Source: Accumulibacter sp031732795 | GTDB lineage: Bacteria; Pseudomonadota; Gammaproteobacteria; Burkholderiales; Rhodocyclaceae | Length of the DNA: 27,632 nucleotides | Assembly (NCBI GenBank): GCA_031732795.1 | Contig: JAVMKC010000050.1 | Coordinates: forward strand, 1-27,632 | Direction of reading: 5' to 3' | In this document: positions 8,671 through 16,469 of the stretch, in pieces | Layout of the letters: the number at the start of each line of letters is the position of its first letter | How positions within the stretch are numbered: position 1 is the first letter of the stretch | Program-made: the position numbers and the translations under genes | Notes under the pieces: generated by a model | The model's database searches: none | Told to the model about the DNA's origin: nothing | The model's input: the letters and a program-made list of their open reading frames with translations, nothing else

Positions 8671-9549
8671 GTGACCCTGACCAATGACTTCGACAGTCTG
8701 TTTCCCGCCATTCCGTTCAACCGCCGGCAGTTCATCGTCTCCTCGCTGGGGGCCGGTTTCGCCCTCGCCGTCCAGCCGATTGCCGCGCAAACAGCAATCA
8801 GCACCGACAGCACCGGCCTGCTGGCGGGAGAGATCAAGATCCCGGCAAGCGGCGGCGAGTTGCCGGCCTACCGTGCCCAACCGGCCACGGGTACCACTTA
8901 CCCGGTGATCCTGGTGGTGCAAGAAATCTTCGGCGTCCATGATTACATCAAGGACATCTGCCGCCGTCTGGCCAAGCTCGGTTATCTGGCCATTGCTCCA
9001 GAACTCTACGCTCGTCAAGGCGACCCGCGCCAGTACACGGATATCCAGGCCATTCTCACCCAGATTGTCGCCAAGGTTCCCGACGCCCAGGTGATGGCCG
9101 ACCTGGACGCCTGTGTCGCCTGGGCCAAGGCTCACGGCGGCAATATCGACCAACTGGGGGTCACCGGCTTTTGCTGGGGCGGACGAATCACCTGGCTGTA
9201 CGCGGCGCATAATCCGCAAATCAAGGCCGGCGTCGCCTGGTACGGACGTCTGGTGGGTCAAACCAGCGAACTGACTCCCCGGCAACCGCTCGACCTTGCC
9301 GGCAAACTGCACGCGCCGGTTCTTGGCCTCTATGGCGCCACTGACTCGGGCATTCCGCTGGAAACGGTCAAGGAAATGCGCAAGGCGCTGGCCGTGTCAG
9401 CCAATCGCGCCAGCAAAAACTCGACAATCCATGTGTACGACAACACCCCGCACGCCTTTCATGCCGACTACCGCCCGAGTTATCGTCCGGCGGAGGCGGA
9501 GGACGGCTGGCGTCGTCTGCAACACTGGTTCAAGCAGCACGGGGTTTGA
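8671..9549 (+). CDS. Dienelactone hydrolase family protein with Tat-type leader
   Basis: Alpha/beta hydrolase of 292 residues, longer than the roughly 235-residue cytoplasmic dienelactone hydrolases because of an N-terminal leader. The leader NRRQFIVSSLGAGFALAV, ending near AAQ, looks like a twin-arginine signal, suggesting periplasmic export. The catalytic triad is visible: nucleophile C168 in GFCWGG, acid D225 in GATDSG and base H261 in PHAFH. A glutamate in VVQEIFG matches the residue that gates the cysteine in this family. The start is GTG at 8671, supported by GAGGAA at 8659-8664. It is transcribed divergently from the peroxidase-related gene and followed by a strong hairpin. The substrate is unknown; no chlorocatechol or catechol pathway genes are nearby. 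Confidence 0.88.
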   Translation: MTLTNDFDSLFPAIPFNRRQFIVSSLGAGFALAVQPIAAQTAISTDSTGLLAGEIKIPASGGELPAYRAQPATGTTYPVILVVQEIFGVHDYIKDICRRLAKLGYLAIAPELYARQGDPRQYTDIQAILTQIVAKVPDAQVMADLDACVAWAKAHGGNIDQLGVTGFCWGGRITWLYAAHNPQIKAGVAWYGRLVGQTSELTPRQPLDLAGKLHAPVLGLYGATDSGIPLETVKEMRKALAVSANRASKNSTIHVYDNTPHAFHADYRPSYRPAEAEDGWRRLQHWFKQHGV

Positions 9550-9574
9550 GTACCCGGCAGTGACGGTGACAAGC

Positions 9575-9604
9575 CCCCGTTCGGCGCTATTGCGCCGAAC
9601 GGGG
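9575..9604. terminator. Perfect 13-bp stem hairpin between convergent genes
   Basis: CCCCGTTCGGCGC (9575-9587) and GCGCCGAACGGGG (9592-9604) pair perfectly around a TATT loop. The hairpin sits 25 bp after the dienelactone hydrolase stop and 130 bp from the end of the convergent dehydrogenase gene. This is where a bidirectional terminator is expected, but no T-run follows on either strand. Confidence 0.6.
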
Positions 9605-9733
9605 CAAGCTGCCGGTCGAGACCGTTACCACCAGGTATTCCCAACGACGACCGGTTAATTCCAGAAGATCATTCCATTCGCCCGGCGCACGCGAAACGAC
9701 GAGCAGAAGCTGCGAATCGCGCTGCCGAGATGA

Positions 9734-11182
9734 TCAGATACTGAAACACAAGTATTTGATTTCGAGATACTCGTCGAGCCCGTGCCGGGAGCCTTCCCGA
9801 CCGATCCCGGACTGTTTGACGCCCCCGAACGGCGCCACTTCGTTCGAAATCAGCCCGGTGTTGATGCCGACCATGCCGTATTCCAGCGCTTCGCCCACCC
9901 GCCAGCAACGCGCGACATCGCGGGTGTAGAAATAGGCGGCCAGACCAGATTCGGTGTCGTTCGCCAAGCGAACCGCTTCAGCCTCGTCGTCGAAGCGGAA
10001 AACCGGCGCCACCGGTCCAAAAGTCTCTTCGCGGGCGATGCGCATCGACGGCGTGACCTCGGCCAGAACCGTCGGTTCGAAGAACTGGCCGCCCAGCGCA
10101 TGCGCCTTGCCGCCGACCACCAGCCGCGCCCCGGCGGCCAACGCATCCGCGATATGCGCTTCGACCTTGCGCACGGCCGCGGCATCAATCAGCGGGCCTT
10201 GCATGACGCCCTCGGCGGTCCCTGGACCCACCGGTAAAGCGCACACCCGCTGGGCCAGTTTGTCGACGAATCGTTCATAAATACCGTCCTGGACCAGCAG
10301 ACGATTGGCGCAGACACAGGTCTGACCCGTGTTGCGGTATTTGGCGACGATCGCACCATCGACTGCGGCATCGAGGTCGGCGTCATCGAAGACGATGAAC
10401 GGGGCGTTGCCGCCCAGTTCGAGCGACAGTTTCTTGACCGTCGGCGCGCATTGCGCCATCAGCAAACGGCCGACTTCGGTCGAACCGGTGAACGACAGTT
10501 TGCGCACCAGCGGACTCGCCGTCAGAACGCCGCCGATGGCCAGCGGATCACCGGTCAGCACGTTGAACACGCCGGCCGGCAAGCCGGCAGCGGCCGCCAG
10601 TTCGGCCAGCGCCAGAGCAGTCAACGGCGTCTGTTCGGCCGGTTTGACGACCGCCGTACACCCCGCGGCCAAGGCTGGCGCCACTTTGCGAGTGATCATC
10701 GCCAATGGGAAGTTCCACGGCGTGATCGCCGCGCAGACGCCGATCGGCTGGCGCACGGTCAACAACCGCCGGTCGCCGGCAGGCGATGGAATGTGTTCGC
10801 CGTAAGCCCGCTTACCCTCTTCGGCAAACCAATCGACGAACGAGGCGCCATACGCCACTTCGCCGCGCGCTTCAGCCAACGGTTTGCCACATTCGGCGGT
10901 GATCAATCGCGCCAAATCCTCGCTTTCGGCAAGGATCAGTTCATACCAGCGACGCAGAGACGATGAGCGTTCCTTGGCCGTTCTCGCCTGCCATGCCGGC
11001 AAGGCCCGGGCGGCGGCGGCAATCGCCCGTTCCGTCTCGGCGGCTCCGAGCAGCGGCACCTCGGCGATCAAATGGCCGTCGGCCGGATCCTCCACCGGCA
11101 GGGTCCGTCCGTCGTCCGCGGCAACCCAAAGTCCGTCAATGTAGGCGTTTGACCGTAGCAGGCGCAATTCGGCGGATGGCAT
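9734..11182 (-). CDS. gabD: NAD(P)-dependent succinate-semialdehyde dehydrogenase
   Basis: Aldehyde dehydrogenase of 482 residues, the length of E. coli GabD, predicted to oxidise succinate semialdehyde to succinate in the cytoplasm. Family landmarks are clear: TPWNFPLAM in the cofactor-binding fold, FTGSTEVGR, the glutamate motif LSLELGGNAPF, and the catalytic cysteine C289 in NTGQTCVC. The second cysteine two residues later is the pair known from GabD-type enzymes. The C-terminal region has EVAPFGGVKQSGIGREGS. The open frame runs on to 11632, antisense to the NlpC/P60 gene. The ATG at 11182 gives the correct family N-terminus. No gabT or GABA transporter is adjacent, so the physiological aldehyde is inferred from family only. 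Confidence 0.88.
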   Translation of the reverse strand: MPSAELRLLRSNAYIDGLWVAADDGRTLPVEDPADGHLIAEVPLLGAAETERAIAAAARALPAWQARTAKERSSSLRRWYELILAESEDLARLITAECGKPLAEARGEVAYGASFVDWFAEEGKRAYGEHIPSPAGDRRLLTVRQPIGVCAAITPWNFPLAMITRKVAPALAAGCTAVVKPAEQTPLTALALAELAAAAGLPAGVFNVLTGDPLAIGGVLTASPLVRKLSFTGSTEVGRLLMAQCAPTVKKLSLELGGNAPFIVFDDADLDAAVDGAIVAKYRNTGQTCVCANRLLVQDGIYERFVDKLAQRVCALPVGPGTAEGVMQGPLIDAAAVRKVEAHIADALAAGARLVVGGKAHALGGQFFEPTVLAEVTPSMRIAREETFGPVAPVFRFDDEAEAVRLANDTESGLAAYFYTRDVARCWRVGEALEYGMVGINTGLISNEVAPFGGVKQSGIGREGSRHGLDEYLEIKYLCFSI

Positions 11183-11230
11183 GTCGATTTCCCGGCGTGA
11201 GTGAAAAAAGTCCAGTTTATACTGTCGGTC

Positions 11231-11725
11231 ATGCGAGTCCAGAATTTCCTTGCCGTTCTCCTGACCCTGGTGCTGGCGGCCTGTGCCGGCACGCCGACGA
11301 CACCCCATTCCGCCAGCCGTTCGCCGGGCGAACGTCCGGCCAGCACCCCGAAAGGGAACGATGTGGTGCTGTTCGCACTCGGACTGATCGACACCGGTTA
11401 TCGTTTCGGCGGCAAGAATCCGGAAGCCGGTCTCGACTGCAGCGGTATGGTCACTTATATCTACGGCCGGGCGGTGGGGGTCAAAGTTCCCGGCAGCGCC
11501 GCCGACATCGCCAAGCGGGGTCGGCCGGTCGCCCGCGAACGCCTGCGGCCCGGCGATCTGGTGTTCTTCAACACCCGCAATTTCTCCGCTTCGCACGTCG
11601 GCATCTATATCGGCGATGACCGCTTCGTTCATGCGCCTTCATCGCAGGGGCGAGTGCGCATCGATCGTCTGGGCAACTCGTATTTCGCACAACGTTTCGA
11701 GATGGCTCGCGCCTATTTCGATTGA
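11231..11725 (+). CDS. NlpC/P60 family lipoprotein, putative cell-wall endopeptidase
   Basis: Predicted envelope lipoprotein of 164 residues that would cleave stem peptides of peptidoglycan. The N-terminus is a short lipoprotein signal ending in LAAC, placing the lipidated cysteine at C18. A low-complexity Ser/Thr/Pro linker is followed by the NlpC/P60 domain, with catalytic C70 in LDCSGM, H122 in ASHVGIY and a third polar residue H134 in FVHAPS. The start at 11231 fits the lipoprotein signal. A GTG at 11201 would add ten residues and neither has a strong ribosome binding site. It is divergent from gabD with only 48 bp between starts, so their promoters must overlap. It resembles the small Spr/NlpC-type hydrolases of proteobacteria. 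Confidence 0.88.
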   Translation: MRVQNFLAVLLTLVLAACAGTPTTPHSASRSPGERPASTPKGNDVVLFALGLIDTGYRFGGKNPEAGLDCSGMVTYIYGRAVGVKVPGSAADIAKRGRPVARERLRPGDLVFFNTRNFSASHVGIYIGDDRFVHAPSSQGRVRIDRLGNSYFAQRFEMARAYFD

Positions 11726-11830
11726 TTTTCCCGGTTTGCGCTCAGCGCCGGTCACCGATGCGGCCGCATTTGCCGATCCTGACGGGCAAAGAACGCTACC
11801 ATTTCGTCTCCTCTCAGCGAAAGACAGGCG

Positions 11831-13612
11831 ATGGATCCCACTTCGTTCGTAAATTCGGCAGTACTGCTGTTACTGGTCGCCTCGGTGACGATCGCCCTCT
11901 TCCGGCGTTTCGGGCTGGGATCGATTCTCGGCCTGCTGGTTACCGGCATCATCGTCGGCCCACACACTCCCGGACCGTTCATCACGAACGAAGTCGATGA
12001 AGTGCGCCGATTCACCGAAATCGGCGTCGTCCTGCTGCTGTTCCTGATCGGTCTGGAAATGAAACCCCGCCGCTTGTGGGAATTGCGTCGAATGCTCTTC
12101 GGGCTGGGCACATTGCAGATCGTCGTATGTGCAGCGGCCATCGGGGCGTATTTTCGCCTCATCGACCCGACGGGACCAGTGCCGCTGTTGATCGGCGCCA
12201 CCTTCGCGCTGTCCTCCACCGCTTTCGTCATGCAATTGCTCAAGGAGCAGGGCGAAATCGGCAGCCGGCACGGACAAACCGCTTTTGCCATTCTGCTGAT
12301 GCAGGATCTGGCGGTGGTTCCTCTGTTAGCGATGGTGCCGATTTTCGCTGACCGCGGCGCGGTGCCGAAAGACACCTCGTTAGGACAACAGATCGCCATC
12401 GCGCTGTTGATGATCGGGCTGGTGATGGCCGCCGGGCGTTTCCTGGTGCCTCGCATCCTCGATCATCTGGCGCGCACTAAAAACCGGGAGGCCTTTCTCC
12501 TGTCGGCCATGGCCGCCATGTTCGTCGCCGCCATGGCCATGGAACACGCCGGCATGTCGATGGCACTGGGCGCATTTGTGATGGGGATGATGTTATCGAC
12601 CTCACGCTACGCCCTGCAGATCGAGGCCAGCATGGAGCCGCACAAGGGCTTGCTGATGAGCCTGTTTTTCGTTGCCGTCGGCATGTCCGTCGATGTCGCC
12701 GCGCTCGCCGAACGACCGATCGAATTTTTGTCGCACGTGATGGCGATCGTGCTGATCAAAGTGTTGGCGATCTACCTGTTGTGCCTGCTGTTCCGCACCG
12801 GTCGGGCGACTGCCCTGCGTACCGCCTTCCTGCTCGCCCAAGGCGGCGAATTCGGCTTCGTATTGTTCGGCGCGGCGAAAGTGATCGGCGTGGTTGACGA
12901 CCGTCATTTCGTTCTCGTCGTGGCGGTCATTTCGGTGACCATGCTGCTGACACCGCTGTTGGCCCGGATCGGTAATCGATTGGCGCAACGACAAGCCGAT
13001 TCAAGCGGCACCCGCCCTGACGACGGTCCGACTTTGGACGGAGGAAACGATCCGGAACCGCGGGTGATCATCGGCGGTTATGGCCGGGTCGGTCACACCG
13101 TCGGCACCATCCTGGGCAGCAACCGGATTCCGTTCGTCGCCTTCGACACCAATGCCGCACTGGTCGCGCAATGGCAAAAAGAAGGTCATCCGGTTTTTTT
13201 TGGAGAAATCGGCGACCCGGCTCTTTTCGCCACCGCCGCCTTGCAGCACGTCGAATTGCTGGTACTGACCATCAACGAATACGATACCGCGCTACGTACC
13301 GCCAAGTTGATCCGCTCGCGTTTTCCCGAACTGAAAATCGTCGCCCGCGCCCGCGATCTGGCAATGTGCGATGCTTTGTTCAAAGCCGGTGTCAACCAGG
13401 CTTTTCCTGAAACACTCGAAGCCAGCTTACGTCTGGCCGCCGAAGCCCTCGAGGAACTCGGCAGTTCCCACGATGATGCCGAAACGGTCCTCAACGGCGT
13501 CCGCGACACGGATTACGCTCTGGTACGTCAGGGTCCGGAATCACTCGGCACGAGTATCCCTGAGCGCCAAACAACCGACGATCAGGCAAACGGTAACCAT
13601 TCCTCCCGATAG
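11831..13612 (+). CDS. CPA2-family cation:proton antiporter, KefB/KefC/YbaL-like
   Basis: Inner-membrane monovalent cation/proton antiporter of 593 residues. The N-terminal two thirds (about 5-385) consist of roughly twelve hydrophobic segments with CPA2 features, including GLLVTGIIVGPHTPG, FLIGLEM, the Asp-containing LLMQDLAVVPLL and LAQGGEFGFVLFG. The C-terminal TrkA-N/RCK domain (about 410-530) begins with the Rossmann motif IIGGYGRVG and should bind nucleotide cofactor or sense redox state. The tail after about 560 is polar and looks disordered. Kef proteins export potassium with glutathione adducts; whether this protein carries K+ or Na+ cannot be decided. No KefF/KefG ancillary protein is visible. 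A stand-alone cyclic-nucleotide-binding protein follows 98 bp downstream. Confidence 0.9.
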   Translation: MDPTSFVNSAVLLLLVASVTIALFRRFGLGSILGLLVTGIIVGPHTPGPFITNEVDEVRRFTEIGVVLLLFLIGLEMKPRRLWELRRMLFGLGTLQIVVCAAAIGAYFRLIDPTGPVPLLIGATFALSSTAFVMQLLKEQGEIGSRHGQTAFAILLMQDLAVVPLLAMVPIFADRGAVPKDTSLGQQIAIALLMIGLVMAAGRFLVPRILDHLARTKNREAFLLSAMAAMFVAAMAMEHAGMSMALGAFVMGMMLSTSRYALQIEASMEPHKGLLMSLFFVAVGMSVDVAALAERPIEFLSHVMAIVLIKVLAIYLLCLLFRTGRATALRTAFLLAQGGEFGFVLFGAAKVIGVVDDRHFVLVVAVISVTMLLTPLLARIGNRLAQRQADSSGTRPDDGPTLDGGNDPEPRVIIGGYGRVGHTVGTILGSNRIPFVAFDTNAALVAQWQKEGHPVFFGEIGDPALFATAALQHVELLVLTINEYDTALRTAKLIRSRFPELKIVARARDLAMCDALFKAGVNQAFPETLEASLRLAAEALEELGSSHDDAETVLNGVRDTDYALVRQGPESLGTSIPERQTTDDQANGNHSSR

Positions 13613-13654
13613 ACGGCAGCCGGGACTCCGTTCGCTTTCCTATCTTCGATCGAT

Positions 13655-13671
13655 GAGTGCAAAATGCACTC
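13655..13671. repeat. Small perfect hairpin between antiporter and CNB gene
   Basis: GAGTGC (13655-13660) and GCACTC (13666-13671) pair around an AAAAT loop, 40 bp before the next start codon. There is no T-run after it. It could be an operator or part of a 5' leader. The function is not established. Confidence 0.4.
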
Positions 13672-13710
13672 TGACAGTTCCGTCTTGCAACCGGCCACGA
13701 GAGAACGCGC

Positions 13711-14193
13711 ATGGAAACCATCGCTTTTTTACAACAACAACCGATTTTTGGCGGCGTCACCGACACCGCGATGCAGGCCTTGATCCCGCTGTTCCGTGAA
13801 CTCGATTTTCCGCAAGGTGCGCTGATCTTCCGCGAAGGCGACGAGGGCGATTCGCTGTGCGTGATCTGCCACGGCAGCGTCGAGGTATTGAAAGCCGAAG
13901 ATGGCGTCGATGGTCATCCGGGCAACCAGATCGCCGTCCTACAAAAGGGCGACGTATTCGGTGAAATGGAACTGATCGACCTGCAGCGCCGATCGGCCAG
14001 TATCCGCGCTCTGACACCGGTCAATGTGCTGTCCCTGACGAACGGCGATCTGTTCCAGATTTACCAGTCGGACTTGCCGACTTTCACACTGATCGTGCTG
14101 AATCTGGCTCGCGAACTCAGCCGTCGATTACGTCGTCTCGATGAGTATGTCGGTCATTGGTTGAGCGGTCCGCTGACCACGGACGGTCATTGA
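13711..14193 (+). CDS. Stand-alone cyclic-nucleotide-binding domain protein
   Basis: Small cytoplasmic protein of 160 residues made of one cyclic-nucleotide-binding (cNMP) domain plus a C-terminal helix. The phosphate-binding cassette is recognisable as FGEMELIDLQRRSAS, with the glutamate and arginine that contact cyclic nucleotide in the CRP family. No helix-turn-helix follows: the chain ends shortly after the helix RELSRRLRRLDEYVG, so it is not a transcription factor by itself. The start at 13711 has GAGAG ten bases upstream. It follows the CPA2 antiporter on the same strand and could be co-transcribed with it. Its end overlaps the end of the convergent CZB gene by 7 bp. The partner and ligand are unknown. 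Confidence 0.85.
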   Translation: METIAFLQQQPIFGGVTDTAMQALIPLFRELDFPQGALIFREGDEGDSLCVICHGSVEVLKAEDGVDGHPGNQIAVLQKGDVFGEMELIDLQRRSASIRALTPVNVLSLTNGDLFQIYQSDLPTFTLIVLNLARELSRRLRRLDEYVGHWLSGPLTTDGH

Positions 14194-14594
14194 TCGCTTG
14201 AATCCTGCTGCCACCAGATCTGGGCCAGCAACTCGGTCTGCCAAGCGCGCAGGGCAAGTATCAAGCGTCCGGAAATAGTCAGAAAATCACCGTAGAGCAG
14301 GCTGTAAGCCTGCAGCAGCTTGCCGGATGTCGCCAGTTCGACGATTCGCGCTGAGGTCTCGTGGAATTCGGCATGCAAGCGCTGGACTTTGACATAGCTG
14401 GTATTGGCTGGATCACGGCCTATCCAATGGGAACTGTCCAACCATTTGCCAAATTCACACCCTTTGCCGGTACGGATCAGGTCGATATCAAAACCGTTCT
14501 TCACGCTGAGCGTATCGATGATCGCTTGTCTCAACCATGACACCCAGTGCACGTGCGCGCCGATGGCCTTATCGATATCTGAAACCCGCTCCAC
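14187..14594 (-). CDS. Stand-alone CZB (chemoreceptor zinc-binding) domain protein
   Basis: Protein of 135 residues matching the chemoreceptor zinc-binding domain, normally found at the C-terminus of soluble chemoreceptors or fused to diguanylate cyclases. The His/Cys zinc set is visible: H14 in AIGAHVHW, C46 in GCEFGKWL, and H74 and H78 in LHAEFH. Here the domain is alone, with no MCP or GGDEF part in frame on either side. The start is GTG at 14594, supported by an excellent AGGAG seven bases upstream. It is convergent with the cyclic-nucleotide-binding gene, overlapping it by 7 bp. It probably modulates another signalling protein in response to zinc or oxidation. That is inference. Confidence 0.85.
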   Translation of the reverse strand: MERVSDIDKAIGAHVHWVSWLRQAIIDTLSVKNGFDIDLIRTGKGCEFGKWLDSSHWIGRDPANTSYVKVQRLHAEFHETSARIVELATSGKLLQAYSLLYGDFLTISGRLILALRAWQTELLAQIWWQQDSSDQ

Positions 14595-14696
14595 GGTGAA
14601 TCTCCTGTAATAACTTCAACCTGCTGACCGTCACTGGCATTTTACAATGCCAGCGGGTATTGCTCTTGATTTGCTGGACTCGAAACGTGCGGTTGA

Positions 14697-15770
14697 TCAG
14701 CCACCCCAACGCGGATAATCCGTGTAGCCAACCGGCCCCGCCGAATAAAAAGTGGCCGGATCGGGCGGAGTCAGCGGTGCGCCGGCCCGGATGCGTTCCG
14801 GCAGATCGGGATTGGCCAGGAAAGCAGCGCCGAAAGCAACGGCATCGAGTTGGCCTTCGGCCACCGCGCCGGCCGCTTCATCGGGTGTATACCCCATGTT
14901 GCCAACCAGGATTCCCCGGTAAGCCGCACGGACCGGAGCGACCACATCGCCGGTCTGCTTGCCGAAGAAGTCGCCGCGCATCAGATGCAGATACGCCAGC
15001 GGGTAATCGTTGAGCCGTTCGGCCAACCAACTGACCAATCCTACTGGGTCGCTGTCGATCATGTCGTTATAGCTGTTGAGCGGCGAGAGGCGCAGTCCGA
15101 CGCGCTGACCGTCCCAAACCTGGCTCACCGCCTCGAGCACTTCGAACAGCAGGCGCGCCCGATTCTCACGCGCGCCACCGTAAGAGGAACCTTGCCGACG
15201 GTTGCTGCCGTCACGCAGGAACTGGTCGAGCAGATAACCGTTGGCGCCGTGCACTTCGACGCCGTCGAAGCCGGCGTCCTTGGCATACGCCGCCGCCCGT
15301 TTGAACCCGGCGACGATTTCGGGAAGTTCGTCGTCGCGCAGTTCCCGGGGAACGACGTACGGCTGCTTGCCGGCCGGTGTATGCACTTCGTCGCCGGCAA
15401 TGGCGATCGCGCTGGCGCTGACCGGCTGCTGGCCACCATTGAGCAACGGGTGACAGGCGCGGCCGCCGTGCCAGATTTGCAGGAAGATCCGACCGTCGGC
15501 GGCATGCACGGCGTCGGTAACCAGCCGCCAACCGGCGACCTGTTCAGCCGAGCAGATTCCCGGTTCGCGCCAGAAGGCGGAATTCCCGGCCATGACCATC
15601 GTCGCTTCGGCGATCAACAGCCCGGCGGACGCACGCTGCGCATAGTATTCGGCCATCAACGAATTGGCCAGATGTTGCTCGCCGGCCCGACAACGGGTGA
15701 GCGGCGCCATGAAGATGCGGTTCGGGACACACAGGTCCCCCAGGCGAAGTTCGGAAAAAAGAGTGCTCAT
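14697..15770 (-). CDS. nemA: Old Yellow Enzyme family alkene reductase (NemA-like)
   Basis: FMN-dependent ene-reductase of 357 residues, reducing activated C=C bonds such as N-ethylmaleimide with NAD(P)H. The TIM-barrel landmarks are in order: PNRIFMAPLTRCRA near the N-terminus, QIWHGGR in the middle, and the substrate-binding triplet H174/N177/Y179 in VEVHGANGYLLDQFL. SYGGARENRAR and GNMGYT, followed by AFGAAFLANPDLPER, complete the flavin site. The length is normal for bacterial NemA/XenB-type enzymes. It is the last gene of a minus-strand run, 39 bp after the Smr-domain gene. Co-transcription with trxB-smr is possible but a separate promoter cannot be excluded. The exact substrate is unknown, and NemA is the nearest well-known relative rather than a proven orthologue. 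Confidence 0.87.
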   Translation of the reverse strand: MSTLFSELRLGDLCVPNRIFMAPLTRCRAGEQHLANSLMAEYYAQRASAGLLIAEATMVMAGNSAFWREPGICSAEQVAGWRLVTDAVHAADGRIFLQIWHGGRACHPLLNGGQQPVSASAIAIAGDEVHTPAGKQPYVVPRELRDDELPEIVAGFKRAAAYAKDAGFDGVEVHGANGYLLDQFLRDGSNRRQGSSYGGARENRARLLFEVLEAVSQVWDGQRVGLRLSPLNSYNDMIDSDPVGLVSWLAERLNDYPLAYLHLMRGDFFGKQTGDVVAPVRAAYRGILVGNMGYTPDEAAGAVAEGQLDAVAFGAAFLANPDLPERIRAGAPLTPPDPATFYSAGPVGYTDYPRWGG

Positions 15771-15809
15771 GACGGATTCCCATCCTCAATCAACGTTGTT
15801 TTCAAATGC

Positions 15810-16457
15810 TCAGGGATGATGATCGCCCCCTTTTGCCGCCACTTTGGCCCCTTTGGCCCCTTTTGCCGCTTTGAGCATCACCCACAGGGCACCATCGCCG
15901 CCATCGCAGGGCGGCGGATGACAGAAGGCCAGCACGGCCTGGTGGCGGCTCAGCCAGCGTTTGACCAGCCCCCGGAGAATCGCCTCACGATCCGGCGAAC
16001 CGCGCCCCCGGCCGTGCACGATACGCAGACAACGCTTGCCGCTGTCGACCGCACCGGCCACGAAAACCGCGACCGCTTCATGCGCTTGGTGACGGTTGAA
16101 GCCGTGCAGGTCGAGATGATCCTGGATGCTCCAGCGACCACGCCGCAAGTCGCGCAGAACGTTGCGCGGCACGCCGTTGCGGAGGAAGGAATCGGCACCA
16201 CCGAGGTCCAACCAGTCATCGATCGCCAGCGGGCCGTGCGCCAGTTCGGTGAGTACCGCGGCCTCATCGCGTTCACGCTGCCGGGGATGCGGGCTGGGTT
16301 TCGGCGGTTCGAAGCTGGAGCGGTTGAGCGGCGGTAGCGGCACCGTCCCGGCAACCGCTGCCCGAAAAACGGCACGATCGTCGGCGCTGAGCCAACTGGT
16401 CTGCCGAATCACGGGGCGCTTGACCTCACGTGACGACATCCGTGCAGTCCAAGTCAT
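15810..16457 (-). CDS. Smr-domain protein (SmrA/YdaL-like putative DNA endonuclease)
   Basis: Protein of 215 residues with a C-terminal Smr domain (about 110-197) of the kind found at the end of MutS2, thought to nick or bind nucleic acid. The motifs are DLHG (116-119), HGRG (148-151) and GDGALWVML (187-195). The first half is charged, proline-containing and probably partly disordered. The C-terminus ends in a lysine/alanine/glycine repeat (AAKGAKGAK type). It lies 12 bp after trxB and is likely translated from the same transcript. The start at 16457 and an ATG six codons later (16439) both lack a strong ribosome binding site. The upstream one is given because it uses the whole space after trxB. 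Confidence 0.85.
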   Translation of the reverse strand: MTWTARMSSREVKRPVIRQTSWLSADDRAVFRAAVAGTVPLPPLNRSSFEPPKPSPHPRQRERDEAAVLTELAHGPLAIDDWLDLGGADSFLRNGVPRNVLRDLRRGRWSIQDHLDLHGFNRHQAHEAVAVFVAGAVDSGKRCLRIVHGRGRGSPDREAILRGLVKRWLSRHQAVLAFCHPPPCDGGDGALWVMLKAAKGAKGAKVAAKGGDHHP

Positions 16458-16469
16458 CGAAAACCGTGT

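Noticed and set aside
8431..9312. N-terminal extension of the peroxidase-related gene on the minus strand
   Set aside because: It runs antisense through the dienelactone hydrolase, and the family's normal start is at 8430.
11183..11632. N-terminal extension of the gabD frame
   Set aside because: It lies antisense to the NlpC/P60 lipoprotein. The ATG at 11182 gives the normal 482-residue length.
14850..16337. 495-codon plus-strand open frame across the alkene reductase and Smr genes
   Set aside because: Both minus-strand genes have strong family motifs. The plus-strand translation has none and is a shadow.
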